NCBI RefSeq assembly: GCF_916618755.1
Contig: NZ_CAKAKB010000003.1
Location: 310,001 to 374,000 of the forward strand
Direction: 5' to 3'
DNA: 64,000 nucleotides
From: Actinotalea sp. Marseille-Q4924
GTDB taxonomy: Bacteria; Actinomycetota; Actinomycetes; Actinomycetales; Cellulomonadaceae
Made by a program: the position numbers and the translations under genes. Positions 55,560 through 64,000 of this stretch are shown here, piece after piece. How positions within the stretch are numbered: position 1 is the first letter of the stretch; each line of letters opens with the position of its first letter. Under the pieces are notes generated by a model. It searched no databases. It was given only the letters and a program-made list of their open reading frames with translations, and was not told the DNA's origin.

Positions 55560-57062
55560 ATGGGTGAGGTCGCGACGGTCCTCGTCCTCCTGCTGGCCTG
55601 CCTCGTCGCCCTCGTGCTCGTCCTCCTGGCCCGGCGGGAGGCGGAGGCGCACCGCCGCCAGGCGCTGGAGGACGTCACAGCGCAGAAGGACGAGGCGCGG
55701 GCCCGGCTCGACGAGCTGAACGCCCGAGCGGACCGGCTCGCGCGGAGGGAGCAGGAGGTCGTCGAGGAGCGTCACGAGCTGCGACGGCTCACGGAGACCG
55801 CCGAGCGGCGCATCGCGGAGGCGGAGACCGAGCGGGAGACCGCTGCGAAGCTGCGTGCGGAGGCCGAGGCACGCCGAGCGGAGGCCGAGCAGATCCGCGG
55901 GAGCGCCGACCTCGTGGTCACGGAGCGCCTGGAGGCGCTGTCCGGCCTCTCCGCGGAGGAGGCCCGGCACGAGCAGGTCCGGCTCGCGCTGGCGCGCGCG
56001 GAGAGCGAGGCCGCGGCCCAGGTGCGCCGCGTCGAGGCCCGGGCCCGCCGGACCGCGGACGACCGGGCGCGTGGCGTCGTGGCCGCCGCGGTCCAGCGGC
56101 TGGCGGGACCCACGAGCTCCCAGAGCGTCGTCACCGTCCTCCCGTTGCCGGCCGAGGAGATGAAGGGCCGCATCATCGGCAAGGAGGGCCGGAACATCCG
56201 CGCCTTCGAGGCGCTGACCGGTGTCAACGTCATCGTCGACGACACCCCGGACTCCGTGACGCTCTCGAGCTTCGACGCCGAGCGGCGGGAGGTCGCCGCC
56301 GTCACGCTGGCCGCCCTCATGGAGGACGGTCGCATCCACCCGCAGCGCATCGAGATCGCCTACGCCGACGCACTGGCGGGGGCGCAGGCGCGGGCCGTCG
56401 CCGCCGGGCACGAGGCGGCGGAGCGCGCCGGGGTCGAGCGTCTGCACCCGGAGCTGGTCGAGGTGCTCGGGCGGCTGCGGCTGCGGACGAGCTACGGGCA
56501 GAACGTGCTGGCGCACCTCGTCGAGTGCGCGCACATCGCCGGTGCCATGGCGGCCGAGATCGGCGCCGACGTGGAGACCGCCCGGCGCGCCGCCTTCCTC
56601 CACGACGTCGGCAAGGCGCTCACCGCCGACCGTCCCGGCACCCACGCCGCCCTCGGTGCGGAGCTCGCGCGTCGCCTCGGGGAGTCGGACGTGGTCGTCA
56701 ACGCCATCGCCGCGCACCACGACGAGGTGCCCCTGGAGTCCGTCGAGGCCGTGCTCGTCCAGGCGGCCGACACGTGCTCGGCGGCGCGACCCGGGGCCCG
56801 TCGCGAGGAGCTCGACCAGTACATCGAGCGCATGGACACCCTGGAGGCGCTCGTCGCCGCGCACGAGGGCGTGCGGCGCGCCGTCGCGATGGCGGCGGGG
56901 CGCGAGGTCCGGGTCGTCGTGGAACCCAGCGTCGTCGACGACCGTGCGCTGCCGGAGATGGCCAGCGCGATCGCGCGCCACATCGAGAAGGACCTGAGCT
57001 TCCCCGGCGAGATCACCGTGACGGTCGTCCGCGAGCTCCGCGCGAGCGCCACCGCCGGCTGA
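55560..57062 (+). CDS. rny: Ribonuclease Y
   Basis: A 500-residue membrane-anchored endoribonuclease. It has an N-terminal transmembrane helix (about 4-24), a long coiled coil (about 28-175, Glu/Arg/Ala-rich), a KH domain (GRIIGKEGRNIRAFEALTGVNVIVDD, about 200-260) and an HD domain with FLHDVGKAL and AIAAHHDEV. The ATG has GGAGGAAG upstream. The gap of 24 bp from recX suggests partial co-transcription. It is convergent with gluD. Confidence 0.95.
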   Translation: MGEVATVLVLLLACLVALVLVLLARREAEAHRRQALEDVTAQKDEARARLDELNARADRLARREQEVVEERHELRRLTETAERRIAEAETERETAAKLRAEAEARRAEAEQIRGSADLVVTERLEALSGLSAEEARHEQVRLALARAESEAAAQVRRVEARARRTADDRARGVVAAAVQRLAGPTSSQSVVTVLPLPAEEMKGRIIGKEGRNIRAFEALTGVNVIVDDTPDSVTLSSFDAERREVAAVTLAALMEDGRIHPQRIEIAYADALAGAQARAVAAGHEAAERAGVERLHPELVEVLGRLRLRTSYGQNVLAHLVECAHIAGAMAAEIGADVETARRAAFLHDVGKALTADRPGTHAALGAELARRLGESDVVVNAIAAHHDEVPLESVEAVLVQAADTCSAARPGARREELDQYIERMDTLEALVAAHEGVRRAVAMAAGREVRVVVEPSVVDDRALPEMASAIARHIEKDLSFPGEITVTVVRELRASATAG

Positions 57063-57079
57063 CCCCGCGACCCAGGTGG

Positions 57080-57103
57080 CCGCAGGGGATCAGCGTCCTG
57101 CGG
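57080..57103. terminator. Hairpin between convergent rny and gluD
   Basis: CCGCAGG (57080-57086) pairs with CCTGCGG (57097-57103) across 10 nt. It overlaps the end of gluD and may serve both strands. Confidence 0.4.
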
Positions 57104-57974
57104 TGAGTCCAGGCCCCGTGGTGTTGGCGGACAGCTCCGTCTCGACGACCGGGTCGACCTTGCCCTGCTGGGGTCCGGTCCGTCGGCTGATCCACCTCGC
57201 CAGCGAGGACAGGGCGATGTTGATGATCAGGTACACCCCGGCGCCGACGACGAAGAGCGCGATGAAGTAGTCGTTGCCGAAGTACTGGGCGTTGTTCTGG
57301 ACCGACTTCAGCAGCTCCGCGTACCCGACGATGAAGCCCAGAGAGGAGTCCTTGAGCAGGACGACCAGCTGCGCGATGAGGCTCGGCAGCATCGTGCGGA
57401 CGGCCTGCGGCAGCAGGATCGTGAACAGGGTCTGGAACCGGGTGAGCCCGATCGCGTAGGCGGCCTCCGACTGGCCCTTCGGCAGCGAGGCGAGACCGGC
57501 TCGGAGGATCTCGGCGAAGATCGCCATGTTGTAGACGACCAGGCCGAAGACGACCGCCTGGAAGGCGCTGAGGCCGAACGCGAGCAGACCGAAGAACATC
57601 ATGAGCAGGACCGGCAGGCCGCGGAACAGCTCGATGATGAGCAGGGAGGGCAGCCGCAGGACGCGCGACCGCACCGTCCGCCACACGGCGAGCAGGAGAC
57701 CCAGGGCGAGCGCGACGGGTGCCGCCACGGCGGCGGCCCGCAGCGTCGCTCCCAGGCCGTTGACGGCGATCGACCGCCAGACGTCGGCAGCGTCCTGGTT
57801 CTTCGGCGGGTCGTACAGGACGTCCCACCGCTCGGCCGTGAACAGACCCTGCTGGGCGGAGTAGCGCACGCCGGCGCCGATCACGAGGAGGAGCAGCAGC
57901 ACCCCGACGACCGAGCCGATGAGCTCGCGTCGGCGGGCGACCGGCCCGGGGGCGTCGTAGAGGATCGAGGTCAT
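57090..57974 (-). CDS. gluD: Glutamate-type ABC transporter permease (GluD)
   Basis: A 294-residue polar amino acid permease with an extended N-terminus and about five or six transmembrane helices. The EAA loop AAYAIGLTRFQTLFTILLPQAVRTMLPSLIAQLVVLLKDSSLGFIVGYAELL is diagnostic of the HisM/GlnP family. The ATG overlaps the gluC stop (ATGA). It works with GluC as the membrane channel. Confidence 0.93.
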   Translation of the reverse strand: MTSILYDAPGPVARRRELIGSVVGVLLLLLVIGAGVRYSAQQGLFTAERWDVLYDPPKNQDAADVWRSIAVNGLGATLRAAAVAAPVALALGLLLAVWRTVRSRVLRLPSLLIIELFRGLPVLLMMFFGLLAFGLSAFQAVVFGLVVYNMAIFAEILRAGLASLPKGQSEAAYAIGLTRFQTLFTILLPQAVRTMLPSLIAQLVVLLKDSSLGFIVGYAELLKSVQNNAQYFGNDYFIALFVVGAGVYLIINIALSSLARWISRRTGPQQGKVDPVVETELSANTTGPGLTAGR

Positions 57975-58621
57975 CGGCTGAACGCCACCTTCCGCTCGAC
58001 CGTCCCGGCGAGGAGTCCGAGGGGGATCGTGATGAGCAGGTAGAAGAGCGCCACGCCGACGAGCAGCCACAGGCCCTCCGCCGCGTTCGTCGTCACCAGA
58101 CGGCGACCGGTCGCGGTGAGCTCCACGACGGCGAAGCCGGCCGCGACCGAGGTGTTCTTCGTGAGCGCGATGAAGACGTTGATGAGCGGCGGGATCACGG
58201 TGCGCAGCGCCTGCGGCAGGACGACCTGGCCGAGCGTCTGCCCGAACGTCAGGCCGATGGCCCGGGCGGCCTCGGCCTGACCCACGCCGACGCTGTTGAT
58301 GCCCGACCGGACCGCTTCGGCCACGAAGGCGGCGGTGTAGACCCCCAGGCAGATGACCGCCGTCCAGAAGCCCAGCGGCGGCAGGATGCCGAACTGCGGG
58401 GCGACGAACACGAAGAAGAAGAACACGAGGGTCAGCGGCATGTTGCGCAGGATCTCGACGTACGTCGCCGCGAAGACACGCAGCGGCGCCAGCGGCGAGA
58501 CGCGGAACGCGGCGAGGACGAGGCCCACGCCCATGGCGATGACGGCGGACCACAGCGTCAGCCGAAGGGTGATCAGGAACCCTGAGACGTAGGTGTCGAG
58601 GTTCGCGACGATGGCGTCCAC
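57971..58621 (-). CDS. gluC: Glutamate-type ABC transporter permease (GluC)
   Basis: A 216-residue HisM/GlnP-family permease with about five transmembrane helices. The EAA loop is EAARAIGLTFGQTLGQVVLPQALRTVIPPLINVFIALTKNTSVAAGF. The GTG start (MDAIVANLDTYVSGFLITLRLTLWSA) fits the family. The 75-bp gap from gluB holds a very stable hairpin likely to set expression relative to the binding protein. Confidence 0.93.
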   Translation of the reverse strand: MDAIVANLDTYVSGFLITLRLTLWSAVIAMGVGLVLAAFRVSPLAPLRVFAATYVEILRNMPLTLVFFFFVFVAPQFGILPPLGFWTAVICLGVYTAAFVAEAVRSGINSVGVGQAEAARAIGLTFGQTLGQVVLPQALRTVIPPLINVFIALTKNTSVAAGFAVVELTATGRRLVTTNAAEGLWLLVGVALFYLLITIPLGLLAGTVERKVAFSR

Positions 58622-58646
58622 CGGGGACTGCCTCCTCTGTGCGGGG

Positions 58647-58685
58647 CGTCGGGCGCGGCCGAGGTGTCCTCGACCGCGCCCGACG
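58647..58685 (-). terminator. Long hairpin between gluB and gluC
   Basis: 58647-58664 pairs with 58668-58685 through 18 positions with one mismatch (a C-A) and a 3-nt loop. It lies just after the binding-protein gene and before the permeases. It fits a partial terminator or mRNA 3'-end stabiliser that keeps binding protein above permease level. Confidence 0.65.
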
Positions 58686-58696
58686 TGCCGGGGCCG

Positions 58697-59611
58697 TCAG
58701 TAACGGTCGACGGCGGGCGGCTCGGGGGTGGGCAGCACGGCGCCGGCCGTGGACTCCCACGCCTCCGTCCAGCTGCCGTCCTCGTACATCTCCTCGAGCT
58801 GGTCGTTGATCCACGTGCGGAGCTCGTCGTCGCCCTTGGCGAGCCCGATGCCGTACGGCTCCTTCGTGAAGGGCTCGCCGCGGACCTCGAGGTCGTCGTT
58901 CTCGGCCGCGAAGCCGGCGAGGATGACGTTGTCGGTGCTGACCGCGTCGACCTGGCCGTTGCGCAGGGGCTCGAGGCACTCGTTGTACGCGCCGAACGGC
59001 ACGACCTCGGTGTCAGGGAAGTTCTCGAGCAGGTTCGCCTCGGGCGTGGACCCCGACACCGTGCACACGCGCTTGCCCGCCAGGTCGTCCGGCCCCTGGA
59101 TGTCCTCGTTGTCGGCGAGGGTGAGGATCGACTGGCCGGCCTCGTAGTACGGGCCGGCGAAGTCGATCCGCTCCTTGCGGTCGTCGTTGATCGTGTAGGT
59201 GGCGATGACCAGGTCGACCTGACCGTTCTCGATGAACGCCTCGCGGTTGGCCGAGATGGTCTCGACCCACTCGATGCCGTCCTCCTCGATGCCGAGCCGC
59301 TCGGCGAGCAGCTTGCCGATCTCGACGTCGAACCCCTCCGGGACCCCGTCGGGCCCGACGAGCCCGAACAGCGGCTGGTCGAACTTCGTGCCGATGGTGA
59401 TCGAGCCCGCCTCGGAGAGCTCCGCCATCGTGGAGCCCTCCGGGAGCTCGCCGGCCGCGGCGTCGTCGCCGCCCTCCGCGGGGCTCTCCTCGCTCGTGCC
59501 ACCGGTGTCGGTGTCGCCCTCGGCCGGCTCCTCCGCGTCGCCACCACCGCAGGCGGTGAGCGTCAGCGCGGTGACGGCCATGACCGCCACCAGTCCTCGA
59601 CGTGTACGCAT
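58697..59611 (-). CDS. gluB: Glutamate-type ABC transporter substrate-binding lipoprotein (GluB)
   Basis: A 304-residue SBP family 3 protein. It has a signal peptide with lipobox LTLTACG (Cys about 21), an acidic Gly/Glu linker (about 22-58), then the binding fold. Conserved parts include [68 protein letters not shown] and [17 protein letters not shown]. The ATG has GGAGGAG upstream. It captures glutamate or a related polar amino acid. Confidence 0.93.
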   Translation of the reverse strand: MRTRRGLVAVMAVTALTLTACGGGDAEEPAEGDTDTGGTSEESPAEGGDDAAAGELPEGSTMAELSEAGSITIGTKFDQPLFGLVGPDGVPEGFDVEIGKLLAERLGIEEDGIEWVETISANREAFIENGQVDLVIATYTINDDRKERIDFAGPYYEAGQSILTLADNEDIQGPDDLAGKRVCTVSGSTPEANLLENFPDTEVVPFGAYNECLEPLRNGQVDAVSTDNVILAGFAAENDDLEVRGEPFTKEPYGIGLAKGDDELRTWINDQLEEMYEDGSWTEAWESTAGAVLPTPEPPAVDRY

Positions 59612-59632
59612 GGTCTCCTCCTCAGTGGGGTC

Positions 59633-59648
59633 TCGCCCGGTCGGGCGA
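59633..59648 (-). repeat. 7-bp inverted repeat between gluA and gluB
   Basis: TCGCCCG and CGGGCGA flank a 2-nt centre in the 106-bp gap upstream of gluB. It may separate expression of the ATPase and the binding protein. Nothing else is seen in the gap. Confidence 0.4.
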
Positions 59649-59717
59649 ACCTGGGTCGTGCCCTCGCGGGTCGGCGAGGTCGGGCGTCCGGTGGCCGCGT
59701 CGGTGCGGCCCCGGGAG

Positions 59718-60503
59718 TCAGTGGGTCAGGATCTTGGACAGGAAGTCCTTCGCGCGCTCGCTGCGAGGCGCGGTGAAGAACGTCTCCGGCTCGGCCTCCT
59801 CGACGATCTGGCCGCCGTCCATGAAGACCACGCGGTGCGCCGCGCGTCGGGCGAAGCCCATCTCGTGCGTGACGACGATCATCGTCATGCCGTCCCGGGC
59901 GAGGTCCGTCATGACGTCGAGGACCTCGTTGATCATCTCCGGGTCGAGGGCGGACGTCGGCTCGTCGAAGAGCATCACCTTGGGGCGCATCGCCAGCGCA
60001 CGGGCGATCGCGACGCGCTGCTGCTGGCCGCCGGAGAGCTGGGCGGGGAGCTTCTGCGCCTGGTTGGCGACGCCGACGCGGTCCAGGAGCTCCATCGCGA
60101 GCTTCTTGGCCTCGGCGCGGCCCATGCCCTTGGCCTTGATCGGCCCGAGCGTCACGTTCTCCAGCACCGTCTTGTGCGCGAAGAGGTTGAACGACTGGAA
60201 CACCATGCCGACGTCGGCCCGCAGCCGCGCGAGCGCCTTGCCCTCCGCGGGCAGCGGCTGGCCGTCGATCGTGATGGTGCCGGAGTCGATCGGCTCGAGC
60301 CGGTTGATGGACCGGCACAGGGTCGACTTGCCGGACCCGGACGGCCCGATGATCACCACGACCTCGCCGCGGTGCACGGTGAGGTCGATGTCCTGGAGGA
60401 CGTGCAGGGCACCGAAGTGCTTGTCGACGTCCGCCAGGACGACGAGCGGCTCTCCGACCGCCGCGGCAGCGGTGCCGTCGGCGCGGGCGCGATCATGGGC
60501 CAT
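59718..60503 (-). CDS. gluA: Glutamate-type ABC transporter ATP-binding protein (GluA)
   Basis: A 261-residue ABC ATPase. It has Walker A GPSGSGKS (53-60), Q-loop [18 protein letters not shown], signature LSGGQQQR, Walker [15 protein letters not shown] and [16 protein letters not shown]. The TSALDPEMI pattern is typical of the polar amino acid subfamily. The ATG lies 6 nt after a TAGTTT -10 element. It is first in the gluABCD operon and divergent from miaB. Confidence 0.94.
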   Translation of the reverse strand: MAHDRARADGTAAAAVGEPLVVLADVDKHFGALHVLQDIDLTVHRGEVVVIIGPSGSGKSTLCRSINRLEPIDSGTITIDGQPLPAEGKALARLRADVGMVFQSFNLFAHKTVLENVTLGPIKAKGMGRAEAKKLAMELLDRVGVANQAQKLPAQLSGGQQQRVAIARALAMRPKVMLFDEPTSALDPEMINEVLDVMTDLARDGMTMIVVTHEMGFARRAAHRVVFMDGGQIVEEAEPETFFTAPRSERAKDFLSKILTH

Positions 60504-60509
60504 GGGGCG

Positions 60510-60538
60510 AAACTAGAGGCCATTCATGGTCATGACCA
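60510..60538 (-). promoter_or_regulatory. gluA promoter with a 12-bp palindrome at the -35 region
   Basis: TAGTTT (60510-60515, minus strand) lies 6 nt before the ATG. A perfect palindrome TGGTCATGACCA (60527-60538) covers the region around -35. The half-site TGGTC is reminiscent of GntR-family operators, so it is a good operator candidate. Confidence 0.5.
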
Positions 60539-60622
60539 GTCAGTCGTGTTTCATTCGTGCAACAGCGGGTCAAGTCCAGACCCGGCCACCACCCCGGTGC
60601 CGGTGCCGTGCGCCCCGCGCCG

Positions 60623-60628
60623 TACCCT
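60623..60628 (+). promoter_or_regulatory. Leaderless -10 element of miaB
   Basis: TACCCT ends 7 nt before the GTG at 60636. Confidence 0.45.
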
Positions 60629-60635
60629 GGTGCGG

Positions 60636-62282
60636 GTGAGCACGACCCTGCCGGAGCACCGCACCGCCGCGCCCCTGTCCGCGCCCGCCTCGGACCGGAC
60701 GGGCGCCGCCGTCGCGGCGCGGGGCACCTACGTCGTGCGGACCCTGGGCTGCCAGATGAACGTCCACGACTCGGAGCACATGGCCGGCATGCTCGAGGCG
60801 GCCGGCTACGTCGCCGCCCCGGCCGAGTCGGCCGCACGCTCGGAGGCGGACGTCGTCGTCATCAACACCTGCGCGGTGCGGGAGAACGCCGCGACGCGGC
60901 TGTACGGCAACCTCGGCCAGCTCGCAGCGGTGAAGAGCAGCCGCCCCGGGATGCAGATCGCGGTGGGCGGCTGCCTGGCGCAGAAGGACCGTGCCGGCAT
61001 CGTCGAGAAGGCGCCGTGGGTCGACGTCGTCTTCGGCACGCACAACCTCGACGCCCTCCCCGTGCTGCTCGAGCGGGCGCGGCACAACGCCGCGGCACAG
61101 GTCGAGATCGCCGAGTCGCTCCAGGTGTTCCCGTCGACGCTGCCCACCCGTCGCGAGTCCGTCTACGCAGGCTGGGTCTCGATCAGCGTGGGCTGCAACA
61201 ACACCTGCACCTTCTGCATCGTGCCGCACCTGCGTGGCAAGGAGCGCGACCGGCGTCCCGGCGAGGTCCTCGCCGAGGTCCAGGCGCTCGTCGACGGCGG
61301 CGCCATCGAGGTGACGCTGCTCGGGCAGAACGTCAACAGCTACGGCGTCGAGTTCGGGGACCGGGGCGCGTTCGCGAAGCTGCTCCGCGCCGTCGGGGCC
61401 GTCCCGGGCCTCGAGCGCGTGCGGTTCACGTCCCCCCACCCGGCCGCCTTCACCGACGACGTGATCGCCGCGATGGCGCAGACGCCCACCGTCATGCCGC
61501 AGCTGCACATGCCGCTGCAGTCGGGCTCCGACCGGGTGCTGCGCGCGATGCGGAGGTCGTACCGCTCCGACCGCTTCCTGGGCATCCTGGACCGGGTGCG
61601 GGCGGCCATGCCGGACGCCGCGATCACCACCGACGTCATCGTCGGGTTCCCGGGGGAGACGGAGGAGGACTTCGCCGAGACGCTGCGGGTGGTCGAGGCG
61701 GCCCGCTTCACCTCGGCGTTCACGTTCCAGTACTCCCCGCGGCCCGGGACCGCCGCTGCCGACCTGCCGGACCAGCTGCCCAAGCCCGTCGTCCAGGAGC
61801 GCTACGAGCGCCTCGTCGAGCTGCAGGAGCGCATCTCGGCGGAGGAGAACGCCCGGCAGGTCGGACGGACCGTCGAGGTCCTCGTCTCCGAGGGGGAGGG
61901 CCGCAAGGACGGGGCCACGCACCGCGTCACGGGCCGCGCCGCCGACAACCGCCTGGTCCACCTGGCGGAGCCGGCCGACGTCGCCGCGTGGCATGCGGCA
62001 CGTGCCGGCGACGACGTCGACCCGCGCAGCGCCCACGACGTGCCCGACGACGTCGCGCGGCCCGGTGACCTCGTGACGGTGGTGGTCACGCGCGCCGCCC
62101 CGCACCACCTCGTCGCCGACTCGGCGGTGGGGGGCGGCCCGTACTCGGTCCGCCGGACCCGTGCCGGCGAGGCCTGGGCCGCGCGCGAGCGTGCCCGCGG
62201 CGGCGAGGACGCGCACGGGCACGGCGCCGCTGCCGCGACCACCTCAGGGCCGGTGCTGCTCGGGATGCCCTCCGCCCGCTGA
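60636..62282 (+). CDS. miaB: tRNA (N6-isopentenyladenosine-37) methylthiotransferase MiaB
   Basis: A 548-residue radical-SAM methylthiotransferase that converts i6A37 to ms2i6A in tRNA. The UPF0004 domain ([30 protein letters not shown]) carries the auxiliary cluster cysteines. The radical-SAM motif is CNNTCTFC (187, 191, 194), and a TRAM domain follows (about 405-480). The tail after about 485 is Ala/Arg/Gly-rich. Its last 39 bases overlap a convergent YbjN gene. The miaB to dioxygenase-like order is typical of Actinobacteria. Confidence 0.95.
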   Translation: MSTTLPEHRTAAPLSAPASDRTGAAVAARGTYVVRTLGCQMNVHDSEHMAGMLEAAGYVAAPAESAARSEADVVVINTCAVRENAATRLYGNLGQLAAVKSSRPGMQIAVGGCLAQKDRAGIVEKAPWVDVVFGTHNLDALPVLLERARHNAAAQVEIAESLQVFPSTLPTRRESVYAGWVSISVGCNNTCTFCIVPHLRGKERDRRPGEVLAEVQALVDGGAIEVTLLGQNVNSYGVEFGDRGAFAKLLRAVGAVPGLERVRFTSPHPAAFTDDVIAAMAQTPTVMPQLHMPLQSGSDRVLRAMRRSYRSDRFLGILDRVRAAMPDAAITTDVIVGFPGETEEDFAETLRVVEAARFTSAFTFQYSPRPGTAAADLPDQLPKPVVQERYERLVELQERISAEENARQVGRTVEVLVSEGEGRKDGATHRVTGRAADNRLVHLAEPADVAAWHAARAGDDVDPRSAHDVPDDVARPGDLVTVVVTRAAPHHLVADSAVGGGPYSVRRTRAGEAWAARERARGGEDAHGHGAAAATTSGPVLLGMPSAR

Positions 62283-62765
62283 CGCGTCGTCGTCGGGCAC
62301 CAGGCCCGCCAGGGCCGCGAAGAACTGCACGCCCGTGCCCAGCCCGCACGCGACGAGCTGCGCGAGCTGGGCGTCCGTGACGCCGTGCTCGAGGTCGACC
62401 GACACCTCGGTGTACAGCGCCACCCTCTCGTCCTCCTCGCGCAGGTACACCTTGGGCCAGATGCGCTCGCGGTTCCAGTCGTTCACGGCCAGCAGGGTCG
62501 CCGTCCGGCGCGAGGCCGGCAGCGTGCGGTGCCACCGACCGCGGACCTGCAGCACCTCCTCGTCCTCGCCGGTGAGGATGAACCAGAACCGGTCGCCGTC
62601 CCACGTGCCGGTCAGGTCGCCGTCGTCGTCGAGGCCGACGGAGTACCCGCGGGAGACCAGGTACGACTGGACGCGGGCGCGGCGCAGGGGCGTCGTCCGC
62701 TGCGGCGGTGCGTCAGGGGCGGGGCGACCTCGTGCTGCGGGGCGGCCGCTCGGTCGGGTCGTCAC
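62244..62765 (-). CDS. YbjN domain protein, paralogue 1
   Basis: A 173-residue soluble protein with a basic Pro/Arg N-terminus and a YbjN-like domain (about 28-150): [43 protein letters not shown] and [47 protein letters not shown]. The GTG start overlaps the upstream paralogue's stop (GTGA). Its 3' end overlaps miaB by 39 bp convergently. Function is unknown; the fold resembles type III secretion chaperones. Confidence 0.87.
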   Translation of the reverse strand: MTTRPSGRPAARGRPAPDAPPQRTTPLRRARVQSYLVSRGYSVGLDDDGDLTGTWDGDRFWFILTGEDEEVLQVRGRWHRTLPASRRTATLLAVNDWNRERIWPKVYLREEDERVALYTEVSVDLEHGVTDAQLAQLVACGLGTGVQFFAALAGLVPDDDASAGGGHPEQHRP

Positions 62766-63355
62766 GGCGCCTCGCCCGCGGGGTCCGGGTAGAGCTCGTC
62801 GAGCTCGTCGAAGAAGACGCTGGCCGAGCTGAGCCCGCACTGGACGAGCTGGCCGAGCTGGTCGTCGGTCACCCCGTGCTCGAGGTCGGTCGCCACCTCG
62901 CACGTCACGTGCACCATGCCGTCGTCCCGGACCCGGACGTACGCCTTGGGCCACAGCCGCTCGCCGTTCCAGACGTTGCAGATCTCCAGGACCTCGGTGA
63001 GCCGCTCGATGGAGAACTCGCGGTTCCACTGACCCCGCACCTGGAGGATCTCGGACCGCTCGCCGAAGCAGAAGAAGTAGAAGAGCCGGCCACGCCACAG
63101 CCCGCCGATGTCGCCGTCGCTGTCCACGAAGTAGGTGTATCCGTGCGCGGCGAACCAGTCGGTCAGCCGCCTCTGCGACAGGGGGGTGGGGACGTCGTCC
63201 GCGACCGTCTGCGCCGGCGCGTTCCGCTGGGGCCCGCCCAGGAGACCTGCGAGGGGGCGACCGGCGGCGCCCGGTGCGCTGCCGGTCCGCGCGGCGACGG
63301 CCGACAGCGGCCCCGTCAGCCCGCCGACCCTGCGCACCCACGCGAGGAAACCCAT
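62762..63355 (-). CDS. YbjN domain protein, paralogue 2
   Basis: A 197-residue protein with a Gly/Ala-rich N-terminus and a YbjN-like domain (about 60-185). The domain ends [52 protein letters not shown], closely parallel to the downstream gene, so the two arose by tandem duplication. The ATG lies 6 nt after a TAAGGT -10. Function is unknown. Confidence 0.88.
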   Translation of the reverse strand: MGFLAWVRRVGGLTGPLSAVAARTGSAPGAAGRPLAGLLGGPQRNAPAQTVADDVPTPLSQRRLTDWFAAHGYTYFVDSDGDIGGLWRGRLFYFFCFGERSEILQVRGQWNREFSIERLTEVLEICNVWNGERLWPKAYVRVRDDGMVHVTCEVATDLEHGVTDDQLGQLVQCGLSSASVFFDELDELYPDPAGEAP

Positions 63356-63361
63356 CGGTTC

Positions 63362-63367
63362 ACCTTA
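63362..63367 (-). promoter_or_regulatory. Leaderless -10 element of the YbjN pair
   Basis: TAAGGT on the minus strand ends 6 nt before the ATG at 63355. Confidence 0.5.
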
Positions 63368-63462
63368 CCGACCCGCTCTCGGGCCGGACCGCCGGCGCCG
63401 GGGTGAACCGCAGGCCGCCGTCGTCCTGTCGGCCGGGGGCCAGGGGCGCGGGCGCCCGGCGG

Positions 63463-63468
63463 TACCGT
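63463..63468 (+). promoter_or_regulatory. Leaderless -10 element of the dioxygenase-like gene
   Basis: TACCGT ends 7 nt before the GTG at 63476. Confidence 0.5.
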
Positions 63469-63475
63469 TCACGAC

Positions 63476-64000
63476 GTGCTCGTCACCGCCGCGCTCGTGC
63501 CCGAGACCGTGCTCCTCCTGCCCGGGACCGCCGGCGCCGCGACGGTGCTCGATCCGGAGCGCGCCGCGGCGCGCGAGGCCGTGCGGCGGCTCCTGGCGGC
63601 CGGCCCGGAGCGCGTCCTCCTCGTCACCTCCCCGCCGCGCTCCGTGCAGGACGTCGTCCTCCGGCACCCGCTGCGGTCGACGACGACCGCCGCGGGGATC
63701 CCGGACGAGCGGTGGTCCCCGGGCGGGACGGCGGCACCGGGGACGGCGGGTCCGACGACGGCGACCGTGGTCGGCGACCCGGGCGCGTCGGTCGGTCTGG
63801 CCCTCCTGGCCGAGGCGGGGTGGGACGGCGTCACCGACGCGCTGCTCGTGGCTGGCGCCCCGCGCGACCCCGAGGCCCTGCGCGCGCTCGGCGCCGCCGC
63901 CACGGCCGACGGCGCGACGGCCGTGCTGCTCCTCGGGGCGCTCAGCGCCCGTCGGGGACCGGACGCGCCCCTGCCCGACGACCCCCGCGCGCCCGAGACC
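63476..64000 (+). CDS. Class III extradiol dioxygenase-like protein, partial (runs off the end)
   Basis: An open frame starting at GTG and still open at the window end (175 codons seen). It starts MLVTAALVPETVLLLPGTAGAATVLDPERAAAREAVRRLLAAGPERVLLVTSPPR and reaches AVLLLGALSARRGPDAP. The last segment matches the position of the family's GDGSxxRGxKAPG block near the C-terminus. The predicted enzyme resembles the extradiol-dioxygenase subunit B fold found between miaB and miaA in Actinobacteria. The usual GDGS reads GALS here, so it may be non-catalytic. The C-terminus is outside the window. Confidence 0.75.
   Translation, partial: MLVTAALVPETVLLLPGTAGAATVLDPERAAAREAVRRLLAAGPERVLLVTSPPRSVQDVVLRHPLRSTTTAAGIPDERWSPGGTAAPGTAGPTTATVVGDPGASVGLALLAEAGWDGVTDALLVAGAPRDPEALRALGAAATADGATAVLLLGALSARRGPDAPLPDDPRAPET

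Overview
The window is about 73% GC-looking chromosomal DNA with GTG starts, 4-bp ATGA/GTGA gene overlaps and gene orders typical of Actinomycetota. The orders dapB-thyA-folA-dapA-rnj-ftsK-pgsA-cinA-clgR, DUF3046-recA-recX-rny-gluABCD-miaB and rimP-nusA-ylxR-infB-rbfA-truB-ribF-rpsO-pnp point to order Micrococcales, probably Cellulomonadaceae or a close relative. That placement is inference from gene order and protein style. I see no rRNA, tRNA, CRISPR array, prophage or insertion sequence. The window is almost all chromosomal core, with accessory islets.

Region 1 (1-13.5 kb) is a polyamine/GABA utilisation cluster. It holds a class III aminotransferase, an Lrp/AsnC regulator, an aminobutyraldehyde dehydrogenase, a complete putrescine/spermidine-type ABC importer (binding lipoprotein, ATPase, two permeases) and a saccharopine-dehydrogenase-like oxidoreductase translationally coupled to the importer. 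It also holds a membrane diguanylate cyclase with a 1-base frameshift near its end, a second class III aminotransferase and a GABA transaminase. Together these would import polyamines and take them through aminobutyraldehyde and GABA to succinate semialdehyde. Region 2 (13.7-20 kb) carries the site-2 protease Rip1/RseP, IspG, a GNAT enzyme, an Fpg/Nei glycosylase and prolyl-tRNA synthetase.

Region 3 (20-34.4 kb) is the translation/RNA superoperon: a divergent DUF4439 lipoprotein, then rimP, nusA, ylxR, infB, rbfA, truB, ribF, rpsO, pnp, an M16 peptidase, dapB and a small membrane protein. Region 4 (34.4-47.2 kb) has a GNAT gene, azlCD, thyA-folA, dapA-rnj, ftsK, a PAS-GGDEF-EAL protein, pgsA, cinA and clgR. 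Region 5 (47.2-57 kb) is DNA repair and RNA decay: nei2 with the giant helicase lhr, then DUF3046, recA (with a clear SOS box), recX and rny. Region 6 (57-64 kb) has a glutamate-type ABC importer (gluABCD), miaB, two tandem YbjN paralogues and a partial dioxygenase-like gene running off the end.

The main non-coding signal is a recurring YANNNT or GATACT/GAACAT -10 element placed 6-8 nt before the start codon of about 19 genes, which implies widespread leaderless transcription. Others are SD-sequestering hairpins before infB and rbfA, a perfect 24-bp inverted repeat after infB, a perfect 18-bp hairpin between rpsO and pnp, and a long hairpin between the binding protein and permease genes of the glutamate importer. 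I found no clearly new multi-gene defence or mobile system. The strongest candidates for new biology are the oxidoreductase coupled to polyamine transport and the regulatory RNA structures.
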